Program-made: the position numbers and the translations under genes
Shown here: positions 24,527 to 37,805 of the stretch, in pieces
How positions within the stretch are numbered: the stretch's first letter is position 1
Layout of the letters: every line of letters starts with the position of its first letter
The notes under the pieces: model-generated
The model's database searches: none
Told to the model about the DNA's origin: nothing
The model's input: only the letters and a program-made list of their open reading frames with translations
Assembly: GCA_026261815.1 (NCBI GenBank)
Contig: JAMPIT010000435.1
Span: forward strand, 1,328,501-1,392,500
Reading direction: 5' to 3'
DNA from: Monarcha castaneiventris obscurior
Taxonomy: Eukaryota > Chordata > Aves > Passeriformes > Monarchidae
DNA length: 64,000 nt

Positions 24527-27500
24527 CAAGTGTCAATCCTGAAAGTCTTGAACAGGTATTAGATCAATGCTTTGTGTCCCAGGCAGTTCCACTCCTACAA
24601 ACGTGTGAAATAGAATTAAACCTAGATCTATATCCCTTTCCAGTCATCTTGTACACTAAAAGGTATTCTTTCTTAATGGAAAATAAACAACTTTGTTTTC
24701 AAATTATGAAATAGAATTTTAAATAAGGGAAATAACTCAACTGACCTAAACGCAATAACGTACTTTTTAGAATAAATCTAAGCTGATTGAGGAAAACATA
24801 ATAAAAATTACTGTTCAGAAGTTACCCATCTGAAATGACTGCATGAATAATTCTCTAAGAGAGCTTATCTTCTGCATCTTTGCAACGGAGTAATGTGAAA
24901 GAAGAAACTCCATTCCTTTCCCATGCTTCTCATCTAATCATAATGTATCTCCCTTTTCTAAACTGTTGGTTAGGAATAAAGAAAATACACACTGAACACG
25001 GTACCTGAACAAAGCATAAACCACTAATGTTTCCAGGAGAAACTGCTGCACGTGTCTCCTACCCCAGCCATATGATCCCACACATGTATCTCATCCTTTG
25101 CCCTAGCATACACACTTGAGGTAAGATGTGCCAGGATAGCCAGGACAGCAGGGCATCCCACCCAAGTGAAAACCCAGCCACACAAACACTTGGCAGTGTG
25201 GCCTAAGAGTGGGCAGGCAGGCCAGGCTACCTCCTTCAGCAGCAGCAAAGCTGGTAGGTCTGTAGAAGCTCAGCTTTACTGGGCTGGAAGCAGAGCCAAG
25301 AGAAAGCACTATCCTCCTCCTCAGAAGAGGAGCTGGGCTGCTCCTCCTGAAGACACAGCAGGCTGTACAGAAAATACACCAAAGCCACCGCTGAGCTAAC
25401 ACAGCTCAGCACCAAGTGCCAATTCCCAGATGGATGAAGAAGCTGTGTATTGCTGGCCTACTCACTTCCGTGCCATGGCTCTGTCCCTTGGCTCAGAAAC
25501 AGACAATCCCAATAAAAGGGAAACAATCAATCTTCTTGTCCTGTCATTGTCTTGAATAGATTTATAGCTCTTCATAACATACTTCCAAGAAGTCAAATAG
25601 TGCCAGTACTTTTGTACTAGTGGGATAGTCTCAAAAGAGGAAGCATCCCCTTTTCCCCCAAAACCAAAAGAAATAAAGCCCTAATGGAATAAAACTGTTC
25701 AGTAACTGTTTTGGAAGTCAATCAGTGAAGGTATTTTGAAAAATATCCATACAGAAGTAAAAACTGGTGGAACAGTAAAAAGCCATCTCAGAAAGTATAT
25801 ACCAAATTATGTTTCTATTTCAAGAAGCTCAATTCTAAGTGGGTGTAACTTATCATAGCTCTGTGGGAATTCTATAGTAGCTGAAAAATCAGTTATTGAA
25901 CCATAGAAATTCATAGTTGAGCAGAAGAGATAGAATCAAATTCTATATATGCCTGAGAACACCAGCATGTTGGCTAGTAACAGAGGTGGTTTTTAATGCT
26001 GCCTTTCATCAGCAAAGCTAAGGAGAAAAAAAATAAAAACCAACAACTGCCCCATGAAAAATTAGGAGAGAAGTATTCTATAAACCTTTGTTAGTTTAGC
26101 TGTTATGAGGCTATTGCCTAACTACCCCATACTAATTTTATTGGCTCGTAGCAGATATAATTTGAAAGTATTATGTTACCCACATAAACCACGCATATGG
26201 TTCAGAATGTCAGCATAATCTGTCTGTGGGTAGGGTAATGTATGGTTCCAGAATAGAGATGGCGTATATAAATTATGCAAGGTATTTTCTAATCCCCATA
26301 ATATTTCAGTGAATGGGACAGTCATTATGTAACAAATGTCTCCTACACCTTCCTGACAGATGGGACATGAGCATTATCGCTTTTCCCTGTTCCTTCAGGG
26401 CAGGTCACTCTCTCAGTTCACTACAGTAATGTTGCCACTAATTCTAAAGGCTTCATCATTCATTCAGATTTCAGCATTTCATTGTGGTGGAAAAGCTACC
26501 ATTTTCCATTTGTTTCATATGAAGTTAATTACCTTTTACCACAGGAGTGCCAAAGGAATAAGAAAGTCACCAAGATGAAGTCTACAACAGTGCATGTGAT
26601 GAACAGTTTTGTTGGTAATATCAAATGGCTATTTGCTTTTTCCTAAAAATTGCTTTTGAACCACTGTGAAACATTCCAAACATCTTAGTCTCCTAATTAA
26701 ACAAGGACAGATTTGCAATCAGACCAAGGAGTATAAATACCTGCATCAAGTGGACAACTGCCACAAACTCCCTGTATCGCTCTGCACAATTTCTCTGGGC
26801 TTCACTCAGCAGACTGACACCAACATTATTTACTTTCTTTAGAACTTAGTTAAAAAGATATAATGTTTGGATAATAACTCTAAATTGAGCATATGTTACA
26901 TTTAAATCAAGAATTTTACAATCCAAAAGCATGTTTTGGCAGTAAAAATGCTGTTACAGTTACTTTTTCTGAAAAAAAATTTGGTATGTCCAGAAGTACA
27001 GGCAGGCCTATAGGCAGCCCTGAGATTTTGTAAAAATGTATTAAAAATAGTACAAATAGCATGGCAATTCATATAACACAAAATTTCTATTTTTACCATT
27101 ACATATCATAAACTCTCTTCTCTCAATCAGTTGCTTTAGTTGGACCAAACCATTTTAGTCATGCTGTACACATGGGAAAGGCTCAGAAGAGGAGACTAAA
27201 GGAATCAACATTTCCAACCTTTGCAGTGACAATTCACACTACAAAATATGAAGCTAAATACAAAGAGAAATGAAAACCTAAGGTCTCTTCTAATATTGTT
27301 GGAAAAAAGTCCCTTCCAGACCTTGATCAACAGCTGAACGTTTTACTTCACATACATGTGCAATGTTCTCCAAACACTGAAGTCATGATCTTCAACACAA
27401 GAGCAAAATGCCACTGTGTCTGAAGCTTTTGTAGTGACAAGGATACAACAGGTGTGTTACAATTGTATGTCACAACTGCCAAGATGATGAAAAACCTTTG

Positions 27501-30500
27501 CATTTTAGGAAGTTCTGTATTTTAGGTTTATTTGGTATGCATTTATGAAGGCTGAGGGAAAAACTTCATCCCACACATGGGTTATTTTTCTGTAGTTAGA
27601 AGTCAGAGAAAAAAATTCTTTTACATTTTATGTTTCTTTTTATCTATTATTTTTAATTGCTGTTGGAAGAAAATGAAAATATTAAAATAAGAGCATCATC
27701 TCTGCGAACAAACATTAATTCTCATTAGCTTCTGAGAAACCAAGTACTTTCCAAGATGTCTCTTTTGTTAACACATACACTGGTCTAAATTTAAGATTTC
27801 TGATTCAGCTAACCCATTTCTTAGGCCAGCTACATGGGATGTAGGTTGGTATTTTTCCTCACCTCAGATATCTTCTAAAAGGAGTAAGTATTTGTTGACT
27901 TGTGGTCATCATACTCAGAGATGGAGAAATAATACACTGTCATTTCTTCCGATTTAAAGTCCAAAAGTCAAACTATATTTCTATAAATCATTGTCTTGAT
28001 CTGATATTGCTTATAATTTGTTGAGTCTTCTCAAATAGCAGTAACCATGATAATGCAGCTATGGCATGTGATATAGCTTTGTAAAGTAAATGTAAAAAAG
28101 GACTGAATAAAGTACATGGTTAAAAGCATTTGGAATCCATGAGCTCAAAGAATTTAGATCAGCATATCAGTTAAATTGTGGTGAAACAAAAACACATGCA
28201 AGTCTTTAGACATTGCGCTCTAGTAGAATGCACACATACCCAGAGAAGATGGCCAGTTCACTGAAGCATTACAAATCAAAATGCAATCACTTTCTTGTGC
28301 TTAAAGTGCTCTACGAGGAACTGAAAGGTTAATGAGCAAGGTGGCTTTAATTGCTTTTTTCTAAATACCTGGCCCATAAAATAAACATACCTGCCTTTAA
28401 AAGCTCCGTATTTCAAAATTTCTACAGTAAACATTCTCTGTTGGAATTTTCTATCCATGGAATTGGACTATAAATAGGGACATAATATCTTTAATATGCT
28501 GCAGACACCATACTCTTTTCAAATATCCTGACTTTGCTAGAGGCTATAATGACAGCAGTGAAATAGCTGAGATACCACTGGGAGCAATTTGTCAGTGCCG
28601 TGCACAGGGTCCAGTATTTTCCTATTGTAATTAGTGGCAAGTGCATGCTCACCATTACCTGAAAGTTACTGTAGTAATTCCAAATTCAACCAGATGTCCA
28701 GTGACTAGGGGAGTGCACATGTACATGTATTTGGATAACACATCACCTTAAATTGCTCCTCTTAGTCCTTTGCAATTTATTTTGTGTTTCCAATAGTCTT
28801 GGACTGGCAGTGTGAGCAACACATTTTTGACATCACTGAACACAGACAACAATTATTTAAGTAATTTTTCCCCTTCTCAGACTGAAAAGGAATAAAAATT
28901 GTCATATGTAGAAAGCCATAGACCAAAGATAAAATCTTAGAAAACTTGACATAGATGCAAGGTGTGAAGATGAGAATTTTATGTTACTAGAGTTAACACC
29001 ACAGGAATCATTCCTCAGTCACTTAAACAATTTTTTTTCACATAATAAATTTTTTTAATAGGACTGGATGGTCTTACACATTTGTATGGTCTTCAAAAAA
29101 TAAGTTCAGTGTTTCTTCTTGCTTTGGAGGTGATATTTTCCGTTACACTTCACACCAAAATTCATGCTCTACCTAGCTCAATTACAGTCAGTGCCACAAA
29201 TCCAATTACTTTCAAAAGGAAGTAGTATTAAGTCTGATCCTCACATTTATTGGATGGACTCCAATAGTCTTGAACAATGATCACATCCAAATGTTACAAC
29301 TGCAGTTTTGTCATTATGAGCCATGTGCTCCACACTACGCTCTTGTGTTCTACGCTATGCACACCGCTCACAGATCAGGCTCATGAGGTGTGAAACAGCA
29401 TGCCCAACTTCATGATGGGGAAGTGCACACACCAGCTCTTCCTTTTTTCTTCCTCGTTTTTCTCCCTACCAGGCCATATGCTTGGTCCTACTAGCCAAAA
29501 AATTTTTGCTTGAAATAAAAAAGCACATTTTAGGAACACACAAACTCTCTGCAAAGCATTGCAAGTAAGCAATGAAAACCACAAAAGTTGTTGATAAATT
29601 ATTCCATTAACTTGACAATTTTATCATTACAGAAAACAGAATCTTTATTTTAACTGTTTCAAGCTTTCATTTCCTGTTACTGGATCTTATTTGTGCTTTT
29701 TGGGTTAAATGATGGTTTGATGTACTGTTTGCAGGTGGAGGATGTTGTCTCCTCACTGAATTTTGACCCATTTAAAAATAGGGGAAAGTACTTGACTACT
29801 TCAGCAGTACTGAGAAATTCTAGTTTTACATTCTAGAAATTATTTTCTGCATGAAGGTTATCCTAGTGTTCCCTTGATGAATATTATTTTTGAAGCTGAA
29901 AAGGATTTAGTACACATTTATGAAGAATAAAAGGGAAGGTGCTTTTGTTGCATTAGGGAGAAAGCAAACCTCAACAAAAAAGCAAAACATTGGCAAATTG
30001 GAGGTGAATTCAATGCTCAAACTAACTTGAAGCAAATAAACAAGTGATGGGTCAGATTATTTCATTCGTGTAATTTAAAAATGCCATCATCTTACTCAAA
30101 AGCATGTAGAAGATCTAGATATTAATTAAATTATGATACTTGCTTGCATATCACTTCCAATGCCTGAAGATCCCTACATAGCTGAGAAAACCCTTAGTTT
30201 CCTATATATACTTTATATTTTTGCCCTAAAACTAAAGCTTAAACAAGGCAAATTATAAAATACCTGAACTCAGCAAGTTTCACCTCAACATTAAGAATAA
30301 TGAGTCTGTGAGAGGCAACAGTACACAATTTTTTGTCAATAGTGTAATGATTTAAAAGCCTTTTCTCCAGGGCATGGCATCTTTTCCCAGCTGAAAGGGC
30401 ATGCTTAGGCTATTGCATTGTTAAGCAGCTGATGAATGACCTTGTGGTCACACTTGTTTTAGGGATGGATCATGTCCAATTAATTCCTAGAAGAAATCAA

Positions 30501-32191
30501 TTGTTCCTACCTAGCTCATTTACATTAATAAGAAAATATTAATGACTCCACTGCCTATAAGTATTGGAAAGAGAGGCTGCATTCACATTTCAGCCTACTG
30601 GTCTTTAAAGAGGATTCTTTATCTCCTCCTATGAGAGCAAAACAAATACATATTTCTTCCCAGTTATTCAACATTAAAACCAAGTATTTATCTATGTATT
30701 TAACTGATAATTGAATCATATAGCAAATTGTCTTGCATTGTTGGCTTATTTTTATGGCTGTAATATTTATCATGCATGACAGAAAGCACATGATAATTTT
30801 CTTCCATTGAGAACTTTATTTTGAGAGAAGAACTATGCACAGGAACTCAAGACAACAATTATGATTTCCTGTTCTGAGTCCAACATACCATAAGAGGAAC
30901 AATGACACAAATGTGCAGGTAAAAGCAGTACATACTTTATTCCTGGAAATTACCCTTAGGAAAACATTCAGTCTTTGTGGTGGGATTTAAAACTCATGAC
31001 AATTGCCAAAAATCTAAATAGCCCTTTATCAAATGCTAGGATTAGTGTGTTCGTGAGCTACACACTATGAATAGCCCAGGTCTGAGCATTCATCCTGAAC
31101 TTTCTTCCCAGAGGAAGAAATATAATAGGAAGGTGCAGTTCAAGACGAGATTCAGAATTTGATTGCTACATTTTCTGTTCAGTGCAAACTGCTATGATTT
31201 CTGGTAAAACGTACTAGTTAAGTGTTACAGTGAATTGATCACATAATACCATGGAATCTATCATGTAATAGAAAAGGAATTTAAGAGCTGCATACCTAAT
31301 ATTATTAATAAAATGGGCCTGTGGATACAGACAGTTAGAGGATATGGTTTATATTATTACCTGATCCTAGATTACATTAAAGAGTTGATAAACTTAGAAT
31401 TTCAAGGACAAAACAGATTTTCAATAGGATTTTTCAACTGGAAACTTCTGACTGGCTAATACAACTATGAGTGTTTACTCCCTGCATCTCTTCTGCTTCT
31501 AGAAATGACTCCTGAGCTTGGATTCTCCCCTTGGATCAGAAGTCCAAGCATATCTGTGCAGAGAGGCTCTGCTGCCACCCTCTGTGTAATCCCAGATGAA
31601 TCAAAATACTAACTGTAAATAAAATGCCAACCACTCTAAAGATTTAGGGACAAACATCTCCAGATGTGAAAGAACTGACACAATGGAAAATTATTGGCAT
31701 ATAATTAATTATTTAAAATAATATCAGTAACTCTAAGATACTGGCACAAAAGGAATTAAAGTGGTGTTGGCACATGAATGGCTTCAGTAATAGCTAGTTT
31801 TACCAGTTTAAGGTCTTAGTAGGCCACCTTTGAAAAATAATCAAAGAGAATGCACCTTAACTATGTCTTTATATCTGGTCTAGCTCATTGTTACAGTCAT
31901 TTTTTTATCCTGAGACTTTTTAAAGAAGTACATGGGGAGAACAAACGTAATTTTTTCCAGGTTGTCCAGCACCTCTTAATCTGAAATTCAGTACGGCACA
32001 TAACTGATTATTAAATGATGTGTTCGGTAAAAACAACATTTAATTCCTCATGAGATAGATACAATACCAAGAGCAAACTGCTTGTGAAAAGTAATTATAT
32101 TAATCATTATCTGATAAAATCTAGTTTTCCAGACCATACTTGTGATTATTCAAATCTATTTTATACCAGGGCAGATATGATGCTGTTCCTT

Positions 32192-32213
32192 TGGTCTCAC
32201 GTCTGTGAGACCA
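32192..32213. repeat. Inverted repeat, 9-bp arms, 4-nt loop
   Basis: TGGTCTCAC and GTGAGACCA flank GTCT. The function is not known. Confidence 0.9.
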
Positions 32214-35200
32214 GCCCTATTTAAATAAACAGTTTCCTACCCTGCACACATGATATTTCTCATTCACTACCTTAATATTCTTGCCTGTTAAACCACTGAT
32301 CATTGTGGTCATTTGGGCATACAGAGGATGAGTGCTTTCGAAGAGCAGCCAACATCAAATCAAAACTCTTCTGGTCTTTTTTTTATCACAAAATTACCAG
32401 CCCAATGCTGTCTCCAGCAGTAGAAAAGCCATTCAGTTTCGGTGAAGGGGAAATCTACCCTTTCTCAATGGGTCTTCAAAAGTGAGCAGCCTTCCACCTT
32501 TTCCCCTCACCCTTTCCACTTACATTTTATTTATTTTTTCTGTAATTCTGCCCATCAAATAAGTAAGTACATGGTGCTCATGCTACTGCTCTTTGCTGTA
32601 CTCTGAATGGCAATGATGTAGGGCCTTTGCTGGCATTTTGCAATGGGTCATTCATCCAAAATGTTCACAAGGAATAGAATTTAGCTTTAAATCTTCCATT
32701 TTTCAGAAACAGCAGAACTAAAATTAGCCATACAACTTTAATTGTCTAGTTAAAAAGTATCTGAAAATGTTACTTTCATGTGATCAAAATATTAGTCTGC
32801 CTTCATGACCTAAAAAATATTCATATACATGAGAAGAAAAAAAATCATCCTTCACTGACACTGGAAAGAAAAAGAACATTAGACCCTTATTCATCTGTTT
32901 GGGAGAGGGCTAAGGAAAGAAATATCGTGTGCAAAAAAAATTCATGCCAATGCACTGTCACAATCAGGCTTGTATATTCACCTGAATAGTTCCAATTTGC
33001 TAATATTGTTTTCATAAATTAACAATTTATTCTACATCATTTATCTTTATTCTAGTATCTGCATATATACTGCAAACTACTAGAAGATAATTTGCTTTCT
33101 TCTAGATTTTGCCTAGTACAAGGGAAAAGACACTTCACAAGAAAAGAAAAAAGGCAACTTTGTGTCCAGACATCTCATAGTATATCACTTGTGGAGTTAC
33201 AGTTCTGTTTGTCAAGGAGTAAACTGTTTTTTCTTACTTGGAGAAAAAAACATCAACAGCAGGAAAATATCTTAGCCATTAATTGGGCAAGTAAGATCCT
33301 CCTGATGCATTCCACAATCCTTACCAATCTTCTAAAACACAAGCATAGCAGTTTCTTCAATCATCATTTCATAAATAGCAGAGATCTGCTTCTCCTTATT
33401 AAGAAAAAGAAAAGAGGAAGGTGATTGGGGAAGAGGCCTTAGCCTGTAATATACAATATCTTGCTTCTCATGATAGTTGAGATTATCAAGAGTTCGCACA
33501 TATGAGCTGCAGGTATATAGAGGGAGGAGGTTACAGACATCACACTTTCTCCTTTCCTGTTTACACTTTTATTAAAAATGGAGTTCGAAAGAAAATTCAT
33601 CATTCACACAGCTACCTGGAGAACTCAACAAGCACACTGAAATAATAGGGAATGTGGACCAGTGTACTTGTTCAATGAATGCCATACGGATTTTGGAATT
33701 TGGTATTTAGGGATCTGGCATCTCTTTATAAAGTATTTGGGACAGATTGGAACATTTTTGTGTAATTGCTATAACCAGGTGCTTTTTGTCTCACTGAAGT
33801 TAAACTACCTTTTACTATCCTTGTTTCTATAAGGAAGACAGAATTGGAAATCAAGTATATATGGTCTATACTGGCCTCTTTTCCATCCATGCCCATGATT
33901 ATTTGTTTATTTTCTTAATAAAGTCACTGATGGGCCTATTACTTCCTAGCTATGCCAGTAAAAGATTCTGTAGTTGCACTTAGTAAATAAAGGTGTAATA
34001 AACATTACTTGAAAAGACGTATGTCTTCATGAACTGAATTTTACAACACAAAGCTTAAGTTTATCAAAAAGCAAAACTTCAAATACAGCAAGAAAAAACT
34101 CCCTACAAGGATCTGATTTATTCTAGAAATAGTTAAGAGACTTAATTTATAGTGAACATTCTGAGTATAATTAGAAAACATATCTACCCTGACAAGCAAA
34201 ACTAAGACTTAACTCTCATTGAAATTTGTCCCAGAGACTCATGTACCTGGGAACAGTAGGTTTTAATAGTTGAGGCTTGGTTTGATACTATAACATTTGT
34301 AAGGTTATTGCAATATTTGATAATCATCCTTAATGTATATCTTGGGAGAAGCAAATAACTTTGACCAGTATGTTTGGGTATATTATCCATCAGGAACCTC
34401 TGATAGCAGAAAGTATTGTAACAGACGAAAAAATCTTATGCCTGTTAAAAGCGTTAAGAGCAAGCCCAAGTGCAGAGTTTCCATACCAAATGCCAAAACT
34501 ACATAACACAGGGAACTGTGGCTAGACAACATAAATTCAAACTTCATGCTTTACACTTCTAAGCAGCTTTAAACACTGACAGATTTCAGACAGATTTCTA
34601 GACAGATTTCTTTTTTTTTTTTTGATACCACAGAAAAACTGACTCAGTCAGGAGGTCCACTGACACTGGTGTCTTTTAAGACTGACCACAAGTCCCAGAA
34701 GGGGCAACAAATCAATTTAAGACAGAGCAAGACAACTGCCACAGTTGTACTTCTAGAATATGTTCATCCACAGATCTCCGTAACTTCATTGTCTCTCTGA
34801 AGTGACACAGTAAGGAATACAAAGAAAACAGTTGTATTTTTGATGTTAGTAGCATGTCCTTCTAACTATATAAATGGTGCTACCCCTAACTATCTCTTCT
34901 GTTTTAGAATAGGGGAAGAAAAAGAACTTGTGTATATCTGTAATTACTTCCATACAAGTTCAAATAATTTCTTTTCTCAGATAAATATTCAGTCCTTGTA
35001 CTAATTGCTTCCATTTCAAAAGCACAAGATTCTTCCCACTCTAGTTGTGCCATACAGAATTATCTGCCATAGTATATACACTATTTCTTGTCATAACACA
35101 GACTACTACTCCAATGAACTTCAATACAGTTCATATATTTAATAGCTTGTTTGCTTTCTTTAAGCTTGTAAGTGAACTACCTTCTAACCCCTTCTAAATG

Positions 35201-36067
35201 ACTTCTGCAACAGAAGAAAGAGACGTCTCATATGATCTTGGAACTGTAAGAATATGGCCTACAGGAACTCTGACAGGTCCTCCACACAAAAGATTAATGA
35301 ATAACTCTTTTTGCAGTAGTTCTATACATTTCCCTCATCTTCCTTGACTATTCTCTTTTACAGTGCTCACTTTTTGGTAATACTATTTTACAGAGCTAAA
35401 TATACACATTACTTCTGCATTACAATACTAATTTTAATGACAGTGGAAAGGTAGAAAATACCCTGTTCAAGTTTTCCTCATAGAAACAGATAAAACATAA
35501 AATAACAAAGAGGGGAAATAATACTTATACTCCATATCACATATTTTATACATATAATTATATAAATTTTTGTATATAGACAAAGTTTTATAAATATCTA
35601 ATATATATTATATATACATATAATAAAGTTTGCTGTTCACTCACTTTTCTGCTTCACAAAGCAATGAATCATGTAATAAATTATGGAAATGGGAAGAAAA
35701 CCATACAGAACATCCTACAATTTAGTGCCATTTTCTTAGGAAACACCTGCATATTATCAAATAACATAGCAACTAATAAAGACTTTTATTTTAGAACTTT
35801 TCAAATGTTCCAGTTGGCTTCCTCTCACTTTGTTCACTGAGCCTGCAGCTAAGTCAGAAGCATGGAAGTGGCCACCAGAGCAGACAGCCTGATGAGGACA
35901 ACTACTACTAAATGAACCCTAAATCCGGGGTTTTCATGTTTGAAACTCCTTTGAACCATTTTGCCCAGCCTCCAAGACTTAGAAAAATTACTACCATGAC
36001 CATATCTGAACTGCCATATTTTCTAAACAGAAAACTACTCCATATTTGAAGCAGAAAAGATTTTCAT

Positions 36068-36073
36068 TTTATT
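36068..36073 (-). terminator. Candidate FANCF polyadenylation signal AATAAA
   Basis: TTTATT on the plus strand reads AATAAA on the FANCF strand, about 250 nt downstream of the stop codon. A second TTTATT lies near 35,785-35,790 and could end a longer 3' UTR. The usage of either site cannot be told from sequence. Confidence 0.4.
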
Positions 36074-36318
36074 AGATAACTTATCAGCAAGTACTGAAGA
36101 CATTTTCTGTGTTGACCAGAAATGACACCACAGTTACAAGAAATCACCAGGCCTCCCTGAAAGACTTCAGAACCAGATGCAGTCAGCTGTGATCAGCAGT
36201 CACAATAACATTTGGTTTTCAACAAAGTGAGGTGTAGTTGTCTTGACTTTTACATCAAATAAAGTTAACCAGATTTGCTTGATTTTATAAGTTTTCATGT
36301 TGCTTTTGTGTGTGTGCA

Positions 36319-37395
36319 TTAGCAGCCTACTTCCATCACTAAGTCAGTCCACACACTTAGGCCACAGACTTTAAAGTCTCCATCTTGTGTCTTCAGGAGT
36401 TTCAGAGCAGCTTGGGTCTGTTCCTTAAGCAGTGTAGATCCCTGACAGAGGCAGCTGAAGCGCTCCCTTAATTCTTCCCAGGACAATTCAGCTTCGTCAA
36501 GGCAACTTTTAACCCACCGTCCTTGCAAGGGATCATAGAGCAAGTGGCTTCCCCAGGCAGTTAAGAGGTCCAAGTAAGATCTGCTTAACTGGGAATAGTG
36601 ACCAGCTAGGAAGGCAAGAAGGGAACAGGGGAGGCAAAGGCAGAAGGCAGAAAATCGCTCCTGGCTGCCCAGCAGCCAGGAAAGCAAGAGCCCGGCGGTG
36701 CATCCGTCTTCTGCAGCACTCGCCTGGTACCCGTCTAGGCTGCTCCCATCTCGATCCCTGTCTCCGGCCTGCTCAGGGCCACTCCCCTGCTTGAGCAGAG
36801 CCAGCGCCGCCGCCACGACCTTGAAGGCGCGGAGCTGGGGGAGCTGCTCCAGAACACGGCACAGCCAAGGCAGCTGCCCCGCAGCCTCCCCGACCTCCTG
36901 CCCCTCCTCCCGCAGCCGGTTCAGCAGCAGCTGCGCCTCCGCCTGCAGCTGCGGCTCTTGCCCGGGGGAACGCCGCGGCGGGCGGCGGGGCAGCGCCAGC
37001 ACGCAGGCCGCGGCCTTGCGGCGGGCGAGCAGCGCCAGGCCGCGGGGCTCGGGGCCTGTCCCCGCGTCGGAAGGCTGCAGAAGGCTGCGGAGCAGGCGGT
37101 GGCAGGCGGCGGGCGGCAAAGCGCGGTTCTCCAGCAGCGCCAGCCCCACCAGCTGTGGGCAGCGGCCCAGTGTGGGGAAGCCGAGCAGAGGGTACGGCTG
37201 AGCCCGGCGCAGCCGCCGCCCGAGGGCCTCCCGGAGCTGGGGCCGGGCACGGAACCGATCATAGAGGTGCTGGAAATACCGGGCCCACTCTAGAGCCCTG
37301 TTCAGGGTGAGGGAGTCCCAGTCCCGCACCAACGCAGAGCGGGACACAGCCAGCAGCGCCGGTAGCTGCTCCACCTGCTCCAGCACGACCTCCAT
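36319..37395 (-). CDS. FANCF: FANCF, Fanconi anaemia core complex subunit F (intronless)
   Basis: This single-exon gene encodes 358 residues; human FANCF is also intronless and is 374 residues long. FANCF is a helical adaptor in the nuclear Fanconi anaemia core complex, linking the FANCC/FANCE and FANCA/FANCG parts to FANCM so that the complex can monoubiquitinate FANCD2-FANCI at DNA interstrand crosslinks. Recognisable blocks are the N-terminal helices with LLAVS (about 14-18) and RALEWARY (33-40), LLENRAL (87-93), LTAWG followed by LLYD and RWV (278-295), and the C-terminal signature DGDFKVCGLSVWTDL (338-352), which matches the human DGDF/GLS.WTDL pattern. Two variable, charged, low-complexity stretches (136-148 and 206-231) separate the helical parts and explain the length difference. 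The ATG at 37,393-37,395 is chosen because the family's first helix starts there and the CpG-island promoter lies just upstream. The 5' two-thirds is very GC-rich and the last 300 bp is not. The frame is intact and the gene is probably functional. Confidence 0.97.
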   Translation of the reverse strand: MEVVLEQVEQLPALLAVSRSALVRDWDSLTLNRALEWARYFQHLYDRFRARPQLREALGRRLRRAQPYPLLGFPTLGRCPQLVGLALLENRALPPAACHRLLRSLLQPSDAGTGPEPRGLALLARRKAAACVLALPRRPPRRSPGQEPQLQAEAQLLLNRLREEGQEVGEAAGQLPWLCRVLEQLPQLRAFKVVAAALALLKQGSGPEQAGDRDRDGSSLDGYQASAAEDGCTAGLLLSWLLGSQERFSAFCLCLPCSLLAFLAGHYSQLSRSYLDLLTAWGSHLLYDPLQGRWVKSCLDEAELSWEELRERFSCLCQGSTLLKEQTQAALKLLKTQDGDFKVCGLSVWTDLVMEVGC

Positions 37396-37560
37396 CCACC
37401 AGTCTTGGCGCTACAAGTTTGAACAGGGTCCCGCCGGGAGCCGGGCCCAACCCGAGCCGCGGAGGCATGGCGCTTGTAACTCTATTGGCTGAGAGGGACG
37501 TCAATCCGATGAGGATAGAGCTTTAGTTAAAGGAGTCGTCACTCACCCTCCGGCCGATCA
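36700..37560. promoter_or_regulatory. CpG island over the FANCF 5' half and promoter
   Basis: CpG dinucleotides and GC content rise sharply here compared with the AT-rich flanks. The island covers the first two-thirds of the FANCF reading frame and about 160 bp upstream of its ATG. No TATA box is seen upstream, as is usual for housekeeping DNA-repair genes with CpG-island promoters. Edges were judged by eye. Confidence 0.8.
37484..37503 (-). promoter_or_regulatory. CCAAT box and CRE-like site upstream of FANCF
   Basis: ATTGG at 37,484-37,488 reads CCAAT on the gene strand, about 90 bp upstream of the FANCF ATG. Just beyond it, 37,496-37,503 reads TGACGTCC on the gene strand, a 7-of-8 match to the CRE/ATF palindrome. 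A CCAAT box (NF-Y) next to a CRE-like site is a common arrangement in TATA-less CpG-island promoters. The assignment rests on motif and position only. Confidence 0.5.
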
Positions 37561-37634
37561 CTCAGCCAAGTGCGGGAAATTGAGCCGAATTAAAATGATT
37601 AAAACCTAGCACGATTTTTTTTTTCAAAGTAAAT

Positions 37635-37805
37635 AGTTCCCCTCTAGGCCCTTTACCATCTTTGTTGCTGTCCTTTGGATGCTCTACAGTAGCTTTATTT
37701 CTTTATCGTATTGTGTCGCCCAAAGCTACACACAGGACTCGAGGCCACACCAGAGCAGAGCAGGACAGTCACCTCCCGCGACCCGCCGGTCTGTCTATGC
37801 TAAGA
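37635..37805 (-). mobile_element. CR1 LINE internal fragment, minus strand
   Basis: The plus strand carries the reverse complement of the CR1 ORF2 C-terminal region: CCATCTTTGTTGCTGTCCTT, then TAGCTTTATTTC, CGCCCAAAGCTACACACAG, ACTCGAGGCCACACCAG and GACAGTCACCTCCCG. It lies about 240 bp upstream of the FANCF ATG, just outside the CpG island. Confidence 0.85.

Larger units (their letters stand above)
24100..36060. other. Long intergenic stretch downstream of FANCF
   Basis: No gene recognised. A GC-richer island-like patch at 25,020-25,500 is open in several frames on both strands (74-99 codons) but encodes nothing I know. AGACAGATTTC is repeated three times near 34,580-34,611. A very AT-rich TATA/TAAT stretch lies at 35,520-35,630. 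Confidence 0.6.

Noticed and set aside
36698..37293. Plus-strand frames of 111-167 codons
   Set aside because: They are antisense shadows of FANCF.
37418..37435. TTTGAA next to CCCGCC near the FANCF ATG as a cell-cycle CDE/CHR pair
   Set aside because: The relative orientation and order do not fit the canonical CDE/CHR arrangement.
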